Source: MGBC120314 sp051877855
GTDB taxonomy: Bacteria; Bacillota; Clostridia; Lachnospirales; Lachnospiraceae
Length of the DNA: 64,000 bases
NCBI GenBank assembly: GCA_051877855.1
Contig: JBJEJH010000037.1
Location: 35,676 to 99,675, forward strand
Direction of reading: 5' to 3'
Shown here: positions 1-9,195 of the stretch, one piece after another
Layout: the number at the start of each line of letters is the position of its first letter
How positions within the stretch are numbered: the stretch's first letter is position 1
Translations under genes and position numbers: made by a program
Notes under the pieces: generated by a model
Databases searched by the model: none
Told to the model about the DNA's origin: nothing
The model's input: the letters and a program-made list of their open reading frames with translations, nothing else

Positions 1-786
1 GCACAAATTCTGGTTGTGGATGATGTTGAGATCAACTTAAAGGTCATCAAAGGGCTTCTCAAAAAGACAGGTATCAAAATTGATACTGCAGAAAGCGGCA
101 TGAAATGTCTGGAATATGTAAAAAATAAGCAATATGATTTAATTTTCCTGGATCATATGATGCCTGAGATGGACGGTATCGAAACACTTCAAAAAATGAA
201 GCTTCTTTCAGATCATCTCAACAAGAATACTCCGGTTATCATGCTTACCGCCAATGCTACCAGGGGTGCCAGAGAAGAGTATTTACAGGCCGGATTCACG
301 GATTATCTTACAAAGCCGTTTAAGGAAGAAGATTTACAGGCTGTGCTTGCAAAGTATCTGGATAAAAAATTAATTCAGCAGACCGGTGAGCAGAAGGATG
401 AAACCGGGGAAGAAAAGCAGAGCAATGAATCCGTGGATTTCATGCAGAAACTGGATGAAATACCGGAATTGGATGTTCCGACAGGACTTCAATATTGTAT
501 GAACAAAGAATTTTATGAAGAAATGCTGAAAGAATACAGGAAGGCTGATAAGGCAGATCAGATTCAGCAGTTTTTTGAGAAAAAAGACTGGAACAATTAC
601 AGAACGTTAATCCATGCATTAAAAAGCACCTCAATGACAATCGGTGCCATTGAACTTTCAGAGGGGGCAAAGGCTCTGGAAATGGCTGCCAGGGATGGGG
701 ATGAGAGTTATATCCTGTCCCATCACCGGGAGGTAATGGAGAAGTATGTGAGTTTACTGGGAAAACTGAAAAAGATATTGAAGTAA
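1..786 (+). CDS. hybrid sensor histidine kinase, C-terminal receiver and Hpt domains (5' partial)
   Basis: The reading frame is open from the first base, so the gene begins upstream of the window and the GTG at 16 is not a credible start. The visible part opens with a CheY-like receiver: the acidic pair in VVDD, the phospho-acceptor Asp of LDHMMPEMDG (codon at 151) and the conserved Lys of LTKPF. A charged linker of about 30 residues follows. Then comes a histidine phosphotransfer domain whose phospho-His lies in HALKST (codon at 613). Receiver plus Hpt is the tail of a BarA/TorS-type multistep phosphorelay kinase. The kinase core and sensor are missing, so no signal can be inferred. The gene ends 32 bp before the convergent araC-type gene. 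Confidence 0.85.
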   Translation, partial: AQILVVDDVEINLKVIKGLLKKTGIKIDTAESGMKCLEYVKNKQYDLIFLDHMMPEMDGIETLQKMKLLSDHLNKNTPVIMLTANATRGAREEYLQAGFTDYLTKPFKEEDLQAVLAKYLDKKLIQQTGEQKDETGEEKQSNESVDFMQKLDEIPELDVPTGLQYCMNKEFYEEMLKEYRKADKADQIQQFFEKKDWNNYRTLIHALKSTSMTIGAIELSEGAKALEMAARDGDESYILSHHREVMEKYVSLLGKLKKILK

Positions 787-817
787 AAAGTAGGAAGAGA
801 AGGGGCTGTGTTGTTCC

Positions 818-1654
818 CTACTCTTCCTGCTTTTTTCGAATCTGGCTCGGTGAAGAACCGAGCAGTTTCTTTGTTACATTACAGAAATAATTACCGTTGT
901 CGAATCCGGAAAGCTGTGCAATTTCACTTATGGATAAGTCCGTGGTAAGAAGGAGCCTGCGTCCGTGTTCCACACGGATGTAGTTTAGGTATTCGGAGTA
1001 GGATACTCCCGTTTCCTGTTTAAATATCCTTGAAAAGTGAGAGGAGGATAATCCTATATGTTTTGCAGTTTCAGTTAAAGAAGGGTCCTTTAAAAAGTTA
1101 TGCTCGATGTAATCCATGGCGGACAGGATGGACTGGTCTGTTCCGGATAATTCCATATCCTTGGGATTTACCGGTAAGTGATGTCGAATAACCGTCATGA
1201 TTAAATGATATAACATACCGGAAAGCAGTAATTCGGATTCATTTGTGTAATGTTCATATTCATAAAGCATGTCACAGTAAATGTGATAGAGTTTATCCTG
1301 AATTTCAGGAGTAAAATGATAGACAGGGTAGCTGTATAATTCATCAAAGGTATCCCTGCCAATTATTTTTATCAAAGGTTCTAAAACCTTATCTGTAAAT
1401 TTCAACACAAAACGCTCGTAAGGAGTGTTATCTACAAAGGAAGTCTTATGATAGACATCTTTCATGGTGATTCCAATGCATCCGCCGTGTAAAAAGGCAA
1501 TCATGTTTGGCATGATAAATTTGCGGTTTCCGCTTACAGTATAGCTCATGCCATAGTAATCTCTGTATACTTCAAGCTGTGACATTTCGTAGTCGGAAGG
1601 TTTGCATTTGCGGTCAATGTAGAAATTATATCCTGGTTTTAATGGAAGCGGCAT
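818..1654 (-). CDS. AraC-family transcriptional regulator
   Basis: This is a 278-residue AraC/XylS regulator. The last ~100 residues carry the two helix-turn-helix motifs: SLTETAKHIGLSSSHFSRIF is the first and LSISEIAQLSGFDNGNYFC the second, with the usual GSSPSQIRK end. The N-terminal ~170 residues form a cupin-like sensing half with the typical YERFVLKF element. An upstream TTG at 1672 is in frame, but the ATG at 1654 has an AAGGAGAGG ribosome site four bases before it and is preferred. It is divergent from the two ABC half-transporters. That layout resembles YbtA-type regulators next to YbtPQ-like ABC pairs, so control of the neighbouring exporter is likely. The ligand is unknown. Confidence 0.85.
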   Translation of the reverse strand: MPLPLKPGYNFYIDRKCKPSDYEMSQLEVYRDYYGMSYTVSGNRKFIMPNMIAFLHGGCIGITMKDVYHKTSFVDNTPYERFVLKFTDKVLEPLIKIIGRDTFDELYSYPVYHFTPEIQDKLYHIYCDMLYEYEHYTNESELLLSGMLYHLIMTVIRHHLPVNPKDMELSGTDQSILSAMDYIEHNFLKDPSLTETAKHIGLSSSHFSRIFKQETGVSYSEYLNYIRVEHGRRLLLTTDLSISEIAQLSGFDNGNYFCNVTKKLLGSSPSQIRKKQEE

Positions 1655-1688
1655 GATTCCTCTCCTTGTCAATATGAGTGTAACTTTA

Positions 1689-1717
1689 ATTATAGCATAA
1701 AATTATAGATTTAGTAA
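1689..1717 (-). promoter_or_regulatory. probable sigma-A promoter of the araC-type gene
   Basis: On the minus strand a perfect TATAAT (plus-strand 1689-1694) lies 17 bp after a weak TTACTA -35 (1712-1717). It sits about 35 bp upstream of the preferred ATG at 1654. It lies in the 148-bp divergent region shared with the ABC operon, where a regulator binding site would also be expected. No clear dyad was recognised there. Confidence 0.4.
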
Positions 1718-1802
1718 CGAATCAGCATAAAAGTAAATGAATTTATGAATCCTTGTGTGGTATATTTCCAATAAATCGAAAGAACTTACAAGGAGGATGC
1801 CA

Positions 1803-3557
1803 ATGAAAAATTGTATTATCGGGAAGATTCATAGAAAAAACATATATTTGCTGGTGGTAGAGGCCATAATGTCTGTATGCATGAATTTTTCGGTCATTTT
1901 TGGGACAGGAATGATTGCCGGGCTGATTGATGAGCTGCTCCAAACGGGGCAGACTCAGTTTAAAAGTATACTGCTTCCCATTATTTTATGTATGCTGGCA
2001 GGAACGACAGCAGCGTACTATAAAAGATATTTTTCCGGACTGTATAGTATTAAGACAACAAAAGGTCTGTATGATTTTGCAGTAGAAAAGCTATCGAAAA
2101 TTCAGTATTCCTTCTTTGAAAGAGAAGGCTTTGGGAAAATAATTACCAGACTAATCTCAGATGTTGGCGAACTGGAACAGTATTACGAATCAACCTTACC
2201 GGACTTAATCAACAATACAATTTCTATTGGAATGGTTTTAATCTATGTAGGGGCAAAAAACAAAATGCTGATGCTCACAGCCTTGTGTCTCTATCCGGTA
2301 GCTTTATTTATTACCTATTTTCTTGGGAAAAGACTGAAAATGCTGGCAGATAAGAGGCGTGGAAAGATTGATGTTATGGTGGAAAGGGTCACGGATAGTA
2401 TTGCAGGAATAGAGATTATTCGAAGCTATAACCTGTATGATAAATTTGTCAGTCATATTCATGATGCGATTGAAGACACTCTGGATAATGAGTATGTGAG
2501 GGCGTGGATTACACATTTTTCCCAAACAATAAACCGTCTGCTTTTCTGGATTCCTAATTTAATTTGTCCCAGCCTTGCCATGTTCATGGTTCTGCGCGGG
2601 GAAATGACAATCGGCGCCATGACGGCTTATATTGTGCTGATGAATAAAAGCATGGGTGGAATTAAAATGATGCCGTTTTTACTAAATGAGTATCGGGAGC
2701 GTCGGATATCCATGGAGAGGGTAGAAAGGATTTTTGAAGAGGAAGAAGAGAAGCTTTCGGAAGAATTAACGGATTATAATGATAACAGTAACATGACGTC
2801 TGCAATATGCTTTCATGAGGTTTCCTTTTCCTATGACACGGATATAAAACAGGTGTTAGATAAAATGTCTTTCCGGATACCAAAAGGCAGCGTGACAGCA
2901 TTTGTTGGTGAATCCGGGCAGGGAAAATCTACTATTTTTAAACTGCTGTGCGGATTTTATGAAACCAGGGACGGTGAAATTTTAATAAAAGGACAGGAAA
3001 TTACCAGGATGGGTCTTGTGGCTGCAAGAAAGCAGATTTCCATTGTGGAACAGGAGCCATTTCTGTTTGAAGGAACCATATACGATAATATTGCTGTCGG
3101 TGGAAGGAAGGTTTCACAAGACCAGGTCGTGAATGCTTCAAAACTTGCAGGAATACATGATTTTATTATGGATTTGCCGAATCAATATGAAACCGTTATT
3201 GGCGAAAACGGTTCCGGATTATCCGGTGGTGAAAAACAAAGAATCGCAATTGCCAGAGCCTTATTAAAGGATACACCGGTTCTGTTAATGGATGAACCGA
3301 CATCATCGGTTGACGTGGATACAGAAACGATTATTCAGGAAACCGTAAGGAATTTAAGAGGAAAAAAGACCATTGTGATGATTGCACACCGATTATCTAC
3401 TGTTCGTGACGCAGACTGTATCATGGTTGTAAGGAAGGGAAAGATATGGGAAGAGGGAAATCACGAAGAATTAATGCGGATCAATGGAATCTACAAAAAA
3501 CTTTATGAGCATGAACGACATTTTATGAAAAATAGTGAGCAGAAAGGGGCGTTATAG
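1803..3557 (+). CDS. ABC transporter, fused permease-ATPase (first half of a pair)
   Basis: This is a 584-residue half-transporter: an ABC type-1 transmembrane domain with six helices (residues ~1-310) fused to an ATPase. Walker A GESGQGKST, signature LSGGEKQ, Walker B VLLMDEPT and the H-loop in IAHRLST are all intact. The ORF could open at 1755, but the ATG at 1803 follows AGGAGG (1791-1796) and is preferred. The next gene, 2 bp downstream, is a second half-transporter of the same build, so the two probably form a heterodimer. The divergent AraC regulator and the pairing recall YbtPQ/IrtAB-like siderophore systems or multidrug exporters. The substrate is not evident. Confidence 0.85.
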   Translation: MKNCIIGKIHRKNIYLLVVEAIMSVCMNFSVIFGTGMIAGLIDELLQTGQTQFKSILLPIILCMLAGTTAAYYKRYFSGLYSIKTTKGLYDFAVEKLSKIQYSFFEREGFGKIITRLISDVGELEQYYESTLPDLINNTISIGMVLIYVGAKNKMLMLTALCLYPVALFITYFLGKRLKMLADKRRGKIDVMVERVTDSIAGIEIIRSYNLYDKFVSHIHDAIEDTLDNEYVRAWITHFSQTINRLLFWIPNLICPSLAMFMVLRGEMTIGAMTAYIVLMNKSMGGIKMMPFLLNEYRERRISMERVERIFEEEEEKLSEELTDYNDNSNMTSAICFHEVSFSYDTDIKQVLDKMSFRIPKGSVTAFVGESGQGKSTIFKLLCGFYETRDGEILIKGQEITRMGLVAARKQISIVEQEPFLFEGTIYDNIAVGGRKVSQDQVVNASKLAGIHDFIMDLPNQYETVIGENGSGLSGGEKQRIAIARALLKDTPVLLMDEPTSSVDVDTETIIQETVRNLRGKKTIVMIAHRLSTVRDADCIMVVRKGKIWEEGNHEELMRINGIYKKLYEHERHFMKNSEQKGAL

Positions 3558-3559
3558 AG

Positions 3560-5257
3560 ATGGAAAAAAGAAAAACTTCGTGGAATATTTTTTGGCAGTT
3601 TCTAAGAATCATGGGAAAACCCCTGCCACTGTTTCTGTTTGCAATGGTTATTCATATGGTAGGTGATAATCTGTTTCAGGTTACTTTATCTGTTTTTGTT
3701 AAAAATATGGTAGAAATGGCGCAGTATGGGGAAACGGGTGACTTTATCCCTGTCTTGTCATGGAGTCTTCTGGCGGGCTTTTTGTCTCTTATGATATTCT
3801 TTTTCTTTGGAGCAGTTTATGATATTGAGGCTAAACGTGGTAATGCGAAGGTGCAAAAGCTGGTGATTGAAAAAGCATTACGCATGCCAATGAGTTATTA
3901 TGATGAACATCATGGCGGAGAAATTGTATCAAAACTTTTAAATGATGCAGATGTGGCAAGCCAGATTTTTACTTCCAGGCTTCGCAGGGTTACAACACCG
4001 TTCATGTCCGTGATTGTGTATTTTATACCGATGTTTCTGATGAACCGGTGGCTGGCAGTAAGTCTTCTTTTTATCAACATAATTTCGCTGTTTGTAAATT
4101 CAAGATATGTAAAGCCCATGAAGGAGATTGGAAAAGACACATCGGAAAAGAAAAAGAGCATGACAAAGGATATTGCCACGGTGATTTCAGGAATTAACAG
4201 TATTAAGATGTATCCGGGATGCCAAATACTTCTTAAAAAGTTCAGACAGGACGTGGAAGATTATTCCGATACAAGGGGCAAAGCTGTTCGGATGAGTTCC
4301 ATGCTTGGTGGAATCAATACATTTTTTGATGTGACATGTGCGCTGGGATTTCTGATGCTTTCTATATATTTTGTTGATCATGACATGGCATCTTTAAGTA
4401 GTGTTGCGGCAATATATACGCTATACGGATCATTTAGCTATAATTTTCTGGAATTAGGCAAGTATCTGCCGGAACTTATAAATTGCATTGCAAGAGCACA
4501 GATTCTTTTTGAGTATCTTGAATCAGAAGAAGAGGAAGGTCTTTTGAAACAAGATGAAACGCAAGAAAGCCGGAATGAAAAAAGAACAATAAGAGAAACG
4601 GCGGTTGAATTAGATGATGTTGTTTTTTCTTATGGGAAAGCAGAATCATCTGAAAAAGAAGCACTGTTATATCATCATGTTAATATGAAGTTTCCATGTG
4701 GCGTAAGTACTGCCATTACCGGAAAATCAGGATGTGGAAAGAGTACATTGTTTAAGTTGTTATTAGGTTTTTATCCGTTAAGGGGTGGAGAAATCCGTGT
4801 AATGGGAGAAAAACTTACCTCCGATTCTGTCGTCAGGATAAGGGAACAATTCGCATATGTGCCTCAGAGGTCTTATTTGTTTCAGCTATCGGTTAAAGAA
4901 AACATAAGACTGGGAAGGGAAACGGCAACGGATGATGATGTGATTATGGCAGCAAAAGCGGCAAATGCCCATGAATTTATCATGGCGCTGCCGAATGACT
5001 ATGATACGATTCTGGACAATGGAGGAAACATGCTGTCCGGTGGAGAACGGCAAAGGATTGCCATCGCCAGGGCTTTGGTAAGAAAAGCGCCGATTTTACT
5101 GATGGATGAAGCTACGTCATCACTGGATAATGAGAATGATATTCAGGTTTTAAAGGCAGTAAAGAGAGTGATGAAAAATGGCACGGCTCTTGTGATTGCC
5201 CACAAACCGTCTACAATTGCGGAATGTGAGAACAGAATAGCCTTGTCACATGAATAG
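3560..5257 (+). CDS. ABC transporter, fused permease-ATPase (second half of a pair)
   Basis: This is a 565-residue half-transporter with an N-terminal six-helix ABC membrane domain and a C-terminal nucleotide-binding domain. The latter has Walker A GKSGCGKST, signature LSGGERQ, Walker B ILLMDEAT and an H-loop in IAHKPST. The start codon comes 2 bp after the stop of the preceding half-transporter, so the genes are translationally coupled. Both ATPase sites keep the catalytic Glu after Walker B (DEPT and DEAT), so neither half looks degenerate. The C-terminus is slightly shorter than in its partner. Transcription probably ends at the hairpin just downstream. Confidence 0.85.
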   Translation: MEKRKTSWNIFWQFLRIMGKPLPLFLFAMVIHMVGDNLFQVTLSVFVKNMVEMAQYGETGDFIPVLSWSLLAGFLSLMIFFFFGAVYDIEAKRGNAKVQKLVIEKALRMPMSYYDEHHGGEIVSKLLNDADVASQIFTSRLRRVTTPFMSVIVYFIPMFLMNRWLAVSLLFINIISLFVNSRYVKPMKEIGKDTSEKKKSMTKDIATVISGINSIKMYPGCQILLKKFRQDVEDYSDTRGKAVRMSSMLGGINTFFDVTCALGFLMLSIYFVDHDMASLSSVAAIYTLYGSFSYNFLELGKYLPELINCIARAQILFEYLESEEEEGLLKQDETQESRNEKRTIRETAVELDDVVFSYGKAESSEKEALLYHHVNMKFPCGVSTAITGKSGCGKSTLFKLLLGFYPLRGGEIRVMGEKLTSDSVVRIREQFAYVPQRSYLFQLSVKENIRLGRETATDDDVIMAAKAANAHEFIMALPNDYDTILDNGGNMLSGGERQRIAIARALVRKAPILLMDEATSSLDNENDIQVLKAVKRVMKNGTALVIAHKPSTIAECENRIALSHE

Positions 5258-5260
5258 AGA

Positions 5261-5303
5261 AAATGCCTGGCCTGCCGGAATAAAGCAGGGCAGGCATTTT
5301 TTT
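5261..5303. terminator. bidirectional intrinsic terminator
   Basis: AAATGCCTGGCCTGC and GCAGGGCAGGCATTT form an imperfect stem of about 14 bp around a CGGAATAA loop, followed by TTTTTTT on the plus strand and preceded by an A-rich stretch. It sits between the convergent ABC gene (stop 5257) and the minus-strand gene ending at 5310, so it can serve both. Confidence 0.8.
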
Positions 5304-5309
5304 AATCTT

Positions 5310-5897
5310 TTATCGTATAATCTGAATCACAAAAGCCGTAGTCTGCGGAGGGATGCTTGCCGTCATGAAGGTGGCATGCCGTACACGAACCCGAAGACCG
5401 GGAAAGAGCCTGGATAACGGAATCGGTCTTCCGAGCGGATCAAGAATTCTTGTATCCGGTGAAATGTTAAAACGGATGATGGAGGCAGGATTGATATTGC
5501 TGATTGTCTGGATATAAGAGTTTCTTGTATTAACTTCCATGATACGTCCGTAAGTGGTATCGAAAGGCTGAGGACGGGCCTGTACACGGATTTGAAAGGC
5601 CTGTGCCTGTGGCGGAATGCTTCGTGTCATGGCTTCGGAGATGATGGCATCAATTACCATGCCGGGTTCCAGGGCGCCTGCCGGAAGGGGATTACCTCGT
5701 TCATCCCGGATTCTGGTATCCCGGTTTACAACCAGGGTAATTTGCTGGTTCTGGTTTTGACATCTCGGACAGTTATTTTGTGTAATGGTTACGAATGTAG
5801 TGCCACGGTTTTGGGACACATTCTGTATTAAGGCATTATTTAATCGAATGGTATTCTGACGAAAAAAACTCTCGTCAGGGATTCTGAAATCATCCAT
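5310..5897 (-). CDS. uncharacterised protein with a duplicated beta-rich domain
   Basis: This is a 195-residue soluble protein with no signal peptide; I do not recognise an assigned function. It contains two copies of a ~75-residue unit. Each copy has a DTRI(R/L)D element followed by a G-N/R-P-(L/I)P stretch, then EPGM or FPGL, and ends in MT(R/A)SIPPQ(A/T)(Q/T)AF. The first copy contains a CPRC pair (residues ~43-46) that could bind metal or form a disulfide; the second copy lacks it. The repeat pattern suggests OB-like or other small beta-barrels. It is monocistronic, convergent with the ABC pair and followed by a shared terminator. Confidence 0.6.
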   Translation of the reverse strand: MDDFRIPDESFFRQNTIRLNNALIQNVSQNRGTTFVTITQNNCPRCQNQNQQITLVVNRDTRIRDERGNPLPAGALEPGMVIDAIISEAMTRSIPPQAQAFQIRVQARPQPFDTTYGRIMEVNTRNSYIQTISNINPASIIRFNISPDTRILDPLGRPIPLSRLFPGLRVRVRHATFMTASIPPQTTAFVIQIIR

Positions 5898-6006
5898 AAC
5901 TTACCTTTTTTTCTTTATGATATGCAGAAGAAGGATTTATTGATATCGTGAAAAGAAAATAACGAGGGGAATGAAATAAGCAAAGGAACTTCGGTCTATA
6001 ATGATA

Positions 6007-6058
6007 TTGACAAATTGGTTTATTTAGGATAAACTAAATTTGGTCTATTCTGGATAAA
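6007..6058 (+). promoter_or_regulatory. promoter of the blaI-blaR1-like operon with overlapping operator repeats
   Basis: A consensus TTGACA (6007-6012) lies 17 bp before TAAACT (6030-6035). Two direct repeats, TTGGTTTATTTAGGATAAA (6015-6033) and TTGGTCTATTCTGGATAAA (6040-6058), match at 16 of 19 positions with a 25-bp period. The first contains the left arm of the inverted repeat ATTTAG-N6-CTAAAT (6022-6039), which covers the -10 element. This is where a BlaI-type repressor dimer would block RNA polymerase. It is not the TACA/TGTA dyad known from staphylococcal bla/mec operators. Confidence 0.65.
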
Positions 6059-6078
6059 TCAACAGGGGGGAATGAGAT

Positions 6079-6441
6079 ATGGAAATAGAGTTAGGAGAAA
6101 TTCAGGAACAATTTGCCAAGATCATATGGGAGAATGAGCCGATTGCATCGGGGAAGCTTGTTAAGATTGCGGATGAAAGACTGGGGTGGAAGAAATCTAC
6201 GACATACACAGTTCTTAGGAAACTTTGCGAGAAGGGATTATTTCAGAATAATGATGGTATCGTAACTTCTGTAATTTCTAATATAGAGTTTGATCGTGCT
6301 AAGAGCCATAAATTCGTAAATGATAATTTTGAAGGGTCACTTCCTTCCTTTATTGCAGCATTTACCGGAAGAAAAAAGCTATCGAAAAAAGAGGCGGATG
6401 AAATTCAGAAAATGATAGATCGGTTTAAAGGGGAAGAATAG
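6079..6441 (+). CDS. BlaI/MecI-family transcriptional repressor
   Basis: This is a 120-residue protein with the BlaI/MecI/CopY architecture. An N-terminal winged helix (residues ~1-75) contains KKSTTYTVLRKLCEKGL, the usual recognition-helix region. A short C-terminal helical segment for dimerisation, where proteolysis typically occurs, follows. A strong AGGGGGG-type ribosome site precedes the ATG. The gene is 3 bp upstream of a BlaR1-like metalloprotease receptor. The expected circuit is repression of its own promoter, and perhaps of the downstream ABC block, released after receptor activation. Confidence 0.9.
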   Translation: MEIELGEIQEQFAKIIWENEPIASGKLVKIADERLGWKKSTTYTVLRKLCEKGLFQNNDGIVTSVISNIEFDRAKSHKFVNDNFEGSLPSFIAAFTGRKKLSKKEADEIQKMIDRFKGEE

Positions 6442-6444
6442 ACT

Positions 6445-9051
6445 ATGAATCATATTTTTTTAGAATTGCTTAATAATGCAGTGATTTCTAGTATTTTGAT
6501 TATTGCAGTTATGATTACAAGGGTATGCATAAAAAAGGCTCCCAGGTGGATTCCTTGTGTACTTTGGGGAATGGTGGCAATAAAACTGGTATTTCCTTTT
6601 CACATAGAAAGTATTCTAAGTCTTGTACCAAGCTCCAAGCCGATACCTGTTGACATAGAATACCAATCCGTGCCCCAGATTGAGTCGGGAGTATCGGTAA
6701 TCAACAATGTGATCAATCCGGTGCTTGAAGCTAATTTTACAACAAGCGACATGGTTTCGGTCAATCCTATGCAGATAGTTGTTTCCTTAGCAACCGTCGT
6801 TTGGATTATTGGAGTGGTTATTCTTTGTTTCTATATATTTATTTCTTACTTATTTATTAGAAAAAAGGTGGCAGCATCACAGAATACTTTTGATAATGTT
6901 TATTTGTGTGATGATGTGAATAGTCCATTTATTCTGGGAATCATAAGACCTAGAATATATCTTCCTTCCGGAATGGAACAAGACACGATAGAGTGTGTTC
7001 TTGAACATGAAAAGGAACATCTGAAGAGATTGGATCATATTTGGAAACCATTAGGATTTTTCATACTTACAGTTTATTGGTTTAATCCTCTATGTTGGAG
7101 TGCTTACGTTCTCTTGTGTAAGGATATTGAATTTGCCTGTGATGAGAAGGTAACGAAAGACAAGGATAAGGTGTGGAAGGCAACCTATTGCCAGGCTCTT
7201 TTGGATTGTAATGTCAAACGTAGAATCATTGCTGCATGCCCGGTCGCTTTTGGAGAAGTGAGTGTGAAGGATAGAGTTAAGTCTGTTTTGAATTACAAAA
7301 AGCCTGCTTTCTGGATTATTATTGTGTCTATTATGTTAAGTGTTGTTGTGGCAGTATGCTTTATGACAAGCCCTAAGTCGGATGAAGATGTTACTGAAAT
7401 CGACGCAGATGTAAAAACAGGAGACATGCAAGAGGAATCGGAAGATATTGAAAAGGCAGATGAGATTGCTACATTAACTGCCCAAAAGTGGGCACAGGCG
7501 TTATGTACCGGGGATGGAACTACAATTGTATCAATGGCGGGTCAGGAAGTAATTGATCAATTTGTGGAAATAGGGGTGATAGAACGCCACGGTGACAATG
7601 TTTATTTTAGTTTTGGGTCAAGCCCTATGCTTATGTGGCCTGATGGAAGCATCCCTTATAAAATTGTTGCTCAGGACGATGTAAATCATACGGTAGACAT
7701 TCTTTATTATGCATGGACTTCGGATCCGCATGTAGTCGTCTGGAGGGAGCAGATCACATTAACACCTCGTATTGATAAATATGTAGTCAGTGGGGAAAAA
7801 CTTGCATATTTGGATGATATTTCTACTGTCGAAGAATTTCTGTTCGCGTATCCATTTGGAATCAGAGATACGCTAATGTGCTATTACGAGGGAAATTCTC
7901 TTGGAGAATCTTTGAACAATAATGCACTTTTATCCAGTGGGAACTATTACAGGGATCTCTTTGATCCTGCGACGGCGGTCTATGATTTGCTGAATATTGG
8001 AAATAAAGGGAATATGCGTACAGAAGTTGAGACCAGTGGAGATATGAATTCTTGTGGGGTGAAGATCAGTTTTCCGGATGGAATGATTAATATTTCAATG
8101 TGCCGACCGTATGGAGAGTACGGAATTTGGGTGCCATATGATTACCATGTAGTGGATACTTCACAAAATCCACTAACAATGCAGGAACTTGTGGGATTAG
8201 TTACTTCGAAGTCATGGAATTATACTCAACAGGAAGAAGGAATCGCATTTTGGGATAGATATAACAATCTTTTGGAAGATGAGACCTTTCACAAAGAATC
8301 ATTAACCGGTCTTCGAAGATTACAGATTGATTATGATGGAACACAGTTTGAACTGCAGGTATATTATTGGCCGGAGGATTCAGCTAAAAAAAGGGGACAT
8401 TCTGTCGGCGATTTGGATATGATTATTTTAAGAAATGTAAAGACAGAGGATTCAATTCTGTTATTCAGCAACGATAATAGATATGTTGTCAATACAGATA
8501 TTGAAAGCTTTTTGTCGAAGAAATATGAGTTACCTAAAGAAATTATGACAGGTAATGAGTGTAGAACGCTGAATGGTGAAATATTATATTCGGATTACAA
8601 TATTAATATGTTTTTAAATTTTGCCGGATGCTTATTTGAAAATAGTAACTATAGGGAGCCGGTTCATGGTGAAGGGACACCACGAGCCTGGTATTCGCTG
8701 GGTGGTGTAGGTGTTTGCATTGATCCAAACTATGACAGTTTGGAAACCTTTGAGAATGGAAATCTTATCAGATATCAGTACTTAGATAATCATATGAGTT
8801 GTGATTTGATGAAAGTATTTAATGCCGGTGGGTATTCCGGCTGCTTATATCGATACGATATGGATCTGGTTACCGCAGCAGAAACAGATCTGCTTTATAA
8901 TGGAGAGCCCGGGGAATCAGAATATTGGGTTGTATTTTTTACGAAAGGACAGGGAGAACCACTATATGTGAAGTTCTTTAACTGTGATTACTATTCGCAG
9001 ATGGATGCGCTTGGAAGTATTACCAATGCCGCTTCAACATTATTATATTAA
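6445..9051 (+). CDS. BlaR1-like M56 metallopeptidase receptor with a large novel ectodomain
   Basis: This is an 868-residue membrane protein. Four hydrophobic segments lie within the first ~305 residues. The zinc-protease motif HEKEH is on the cytosolic loop, and a downstream Glu region EFACDEKVTKD completes the M56 site. After the last helix (KPAFWIIIVSIML) about 550 residues face outside. Classical BlaR1/MecR1 proteins are ~585 residues and end in a penicillin-binding domain with SxxK and KTG motifs. I see neither motif here, so this is unlikely to be a beta-lactam sensor. It begins 3 bp after the BlaI-like gene. The ectodomain ligand is unknown; an antimicrobial peptide or cell-wall signal is an inference from the exporter downstream. 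Confidence 0.85.
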   Translation: MNHIFLELLNNAVISSILIIAVMITRVCIKKAPRWIPCVLWGMVAIKLVFPFHIESILSLVPSSKPIPVDIEYQSVPQIESGVSVINNVINPVLEANFTTSDMVSVNPMQIVVSLATVVWIIGVVILCFYIFISYLFIRKKVAASQNTFDNVYLCDDVNSPFILGIIRPRIYLPSGMEQDTIECVLEHEKEHLKRLDHIWKPLGFFILTVYWFNPLCWSAYVLLCKDIEFACDEKVTKDKDKVWKATYCQALLDCNVKRRIIAACPVAFGEVSVKDRVKSVLNYKKPAFWIIIVSIMLSVVVAVCFMTSPKSDEDVTEIDADVKTGDMQEESEDIEKADEIATLTAQKWAQALCTGDGTTIVSMAGQEVIDQFVEIGVIERHGDNVYFSFGSSPMLMWPDGSIPYKIVAQDDVNHTVDILYYAWTSDPHVVVWREQITLTPRIDKYVVSGEKLAYLDDISTVEEFLFAYPFGIRDTLMCYYEGNSLGESLNNNALLSSGNYYRDLFDPATAVYDLLNIGNKGNMRTEVETSGDMNSCGVKISFPDGMINISMCRPYGEYGIWVPYDYHVVDTSQNPLTMQELVGLVTSKSWNYTQQEEGIAFWDRYNNLLEDETFHKESLTGLRRLQIDYDGTQFELQVYYWPEDSAKKRGHSVGDLDMIILRNVKTEDSILLFSNDNRYVVNTDIESFLSKKYELPKEIMTGNECRTLNGEILYSDYNINMFLNFAGCLFENSNYREPVHGEGTPRAWYSLGGVGVCIDPNYDSLETFENGNLIRYQYLDNHMSCDLMKVFNAGGYSGCLYRYDMDLVTAAETDLLYNGEPGESEYWVVFFTKGQGEPLYVKFFNCDYYSQMDALGSITNAASTLLY

Positions 9052-9088
9052 GTACGGAGAATATCCGGGATATGTTAAAGTTGTTTGA

Positions 9089-9117
9089 TTTACAATGCGG
9101 AAAAGATGCTATATAAT
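9089..9117 (+). promoter_or_regulatory. sigma-A promoter of the ABC-2 exporter operon
   Basis: TTTACA (9089-9094), a 17-bp spacer and a perfect TATAAT (9112-9117) place transcription start near 9124. This supports the ATG at 9196 as start of the first gene, because a GTG at 9136 would leave almost no leader and no ribosome site. The BlaI-operator-like repeats seen at 6015-6058 were not found here. Confidence 0.7.
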
Positions 9118-9195
9118 TTAGAGAGCAGATAATTCGTGGAAGAAGATGTGAAAAACAGGTTCATTGTAAGACCGGTAATGACTACGAGGGAAAGT

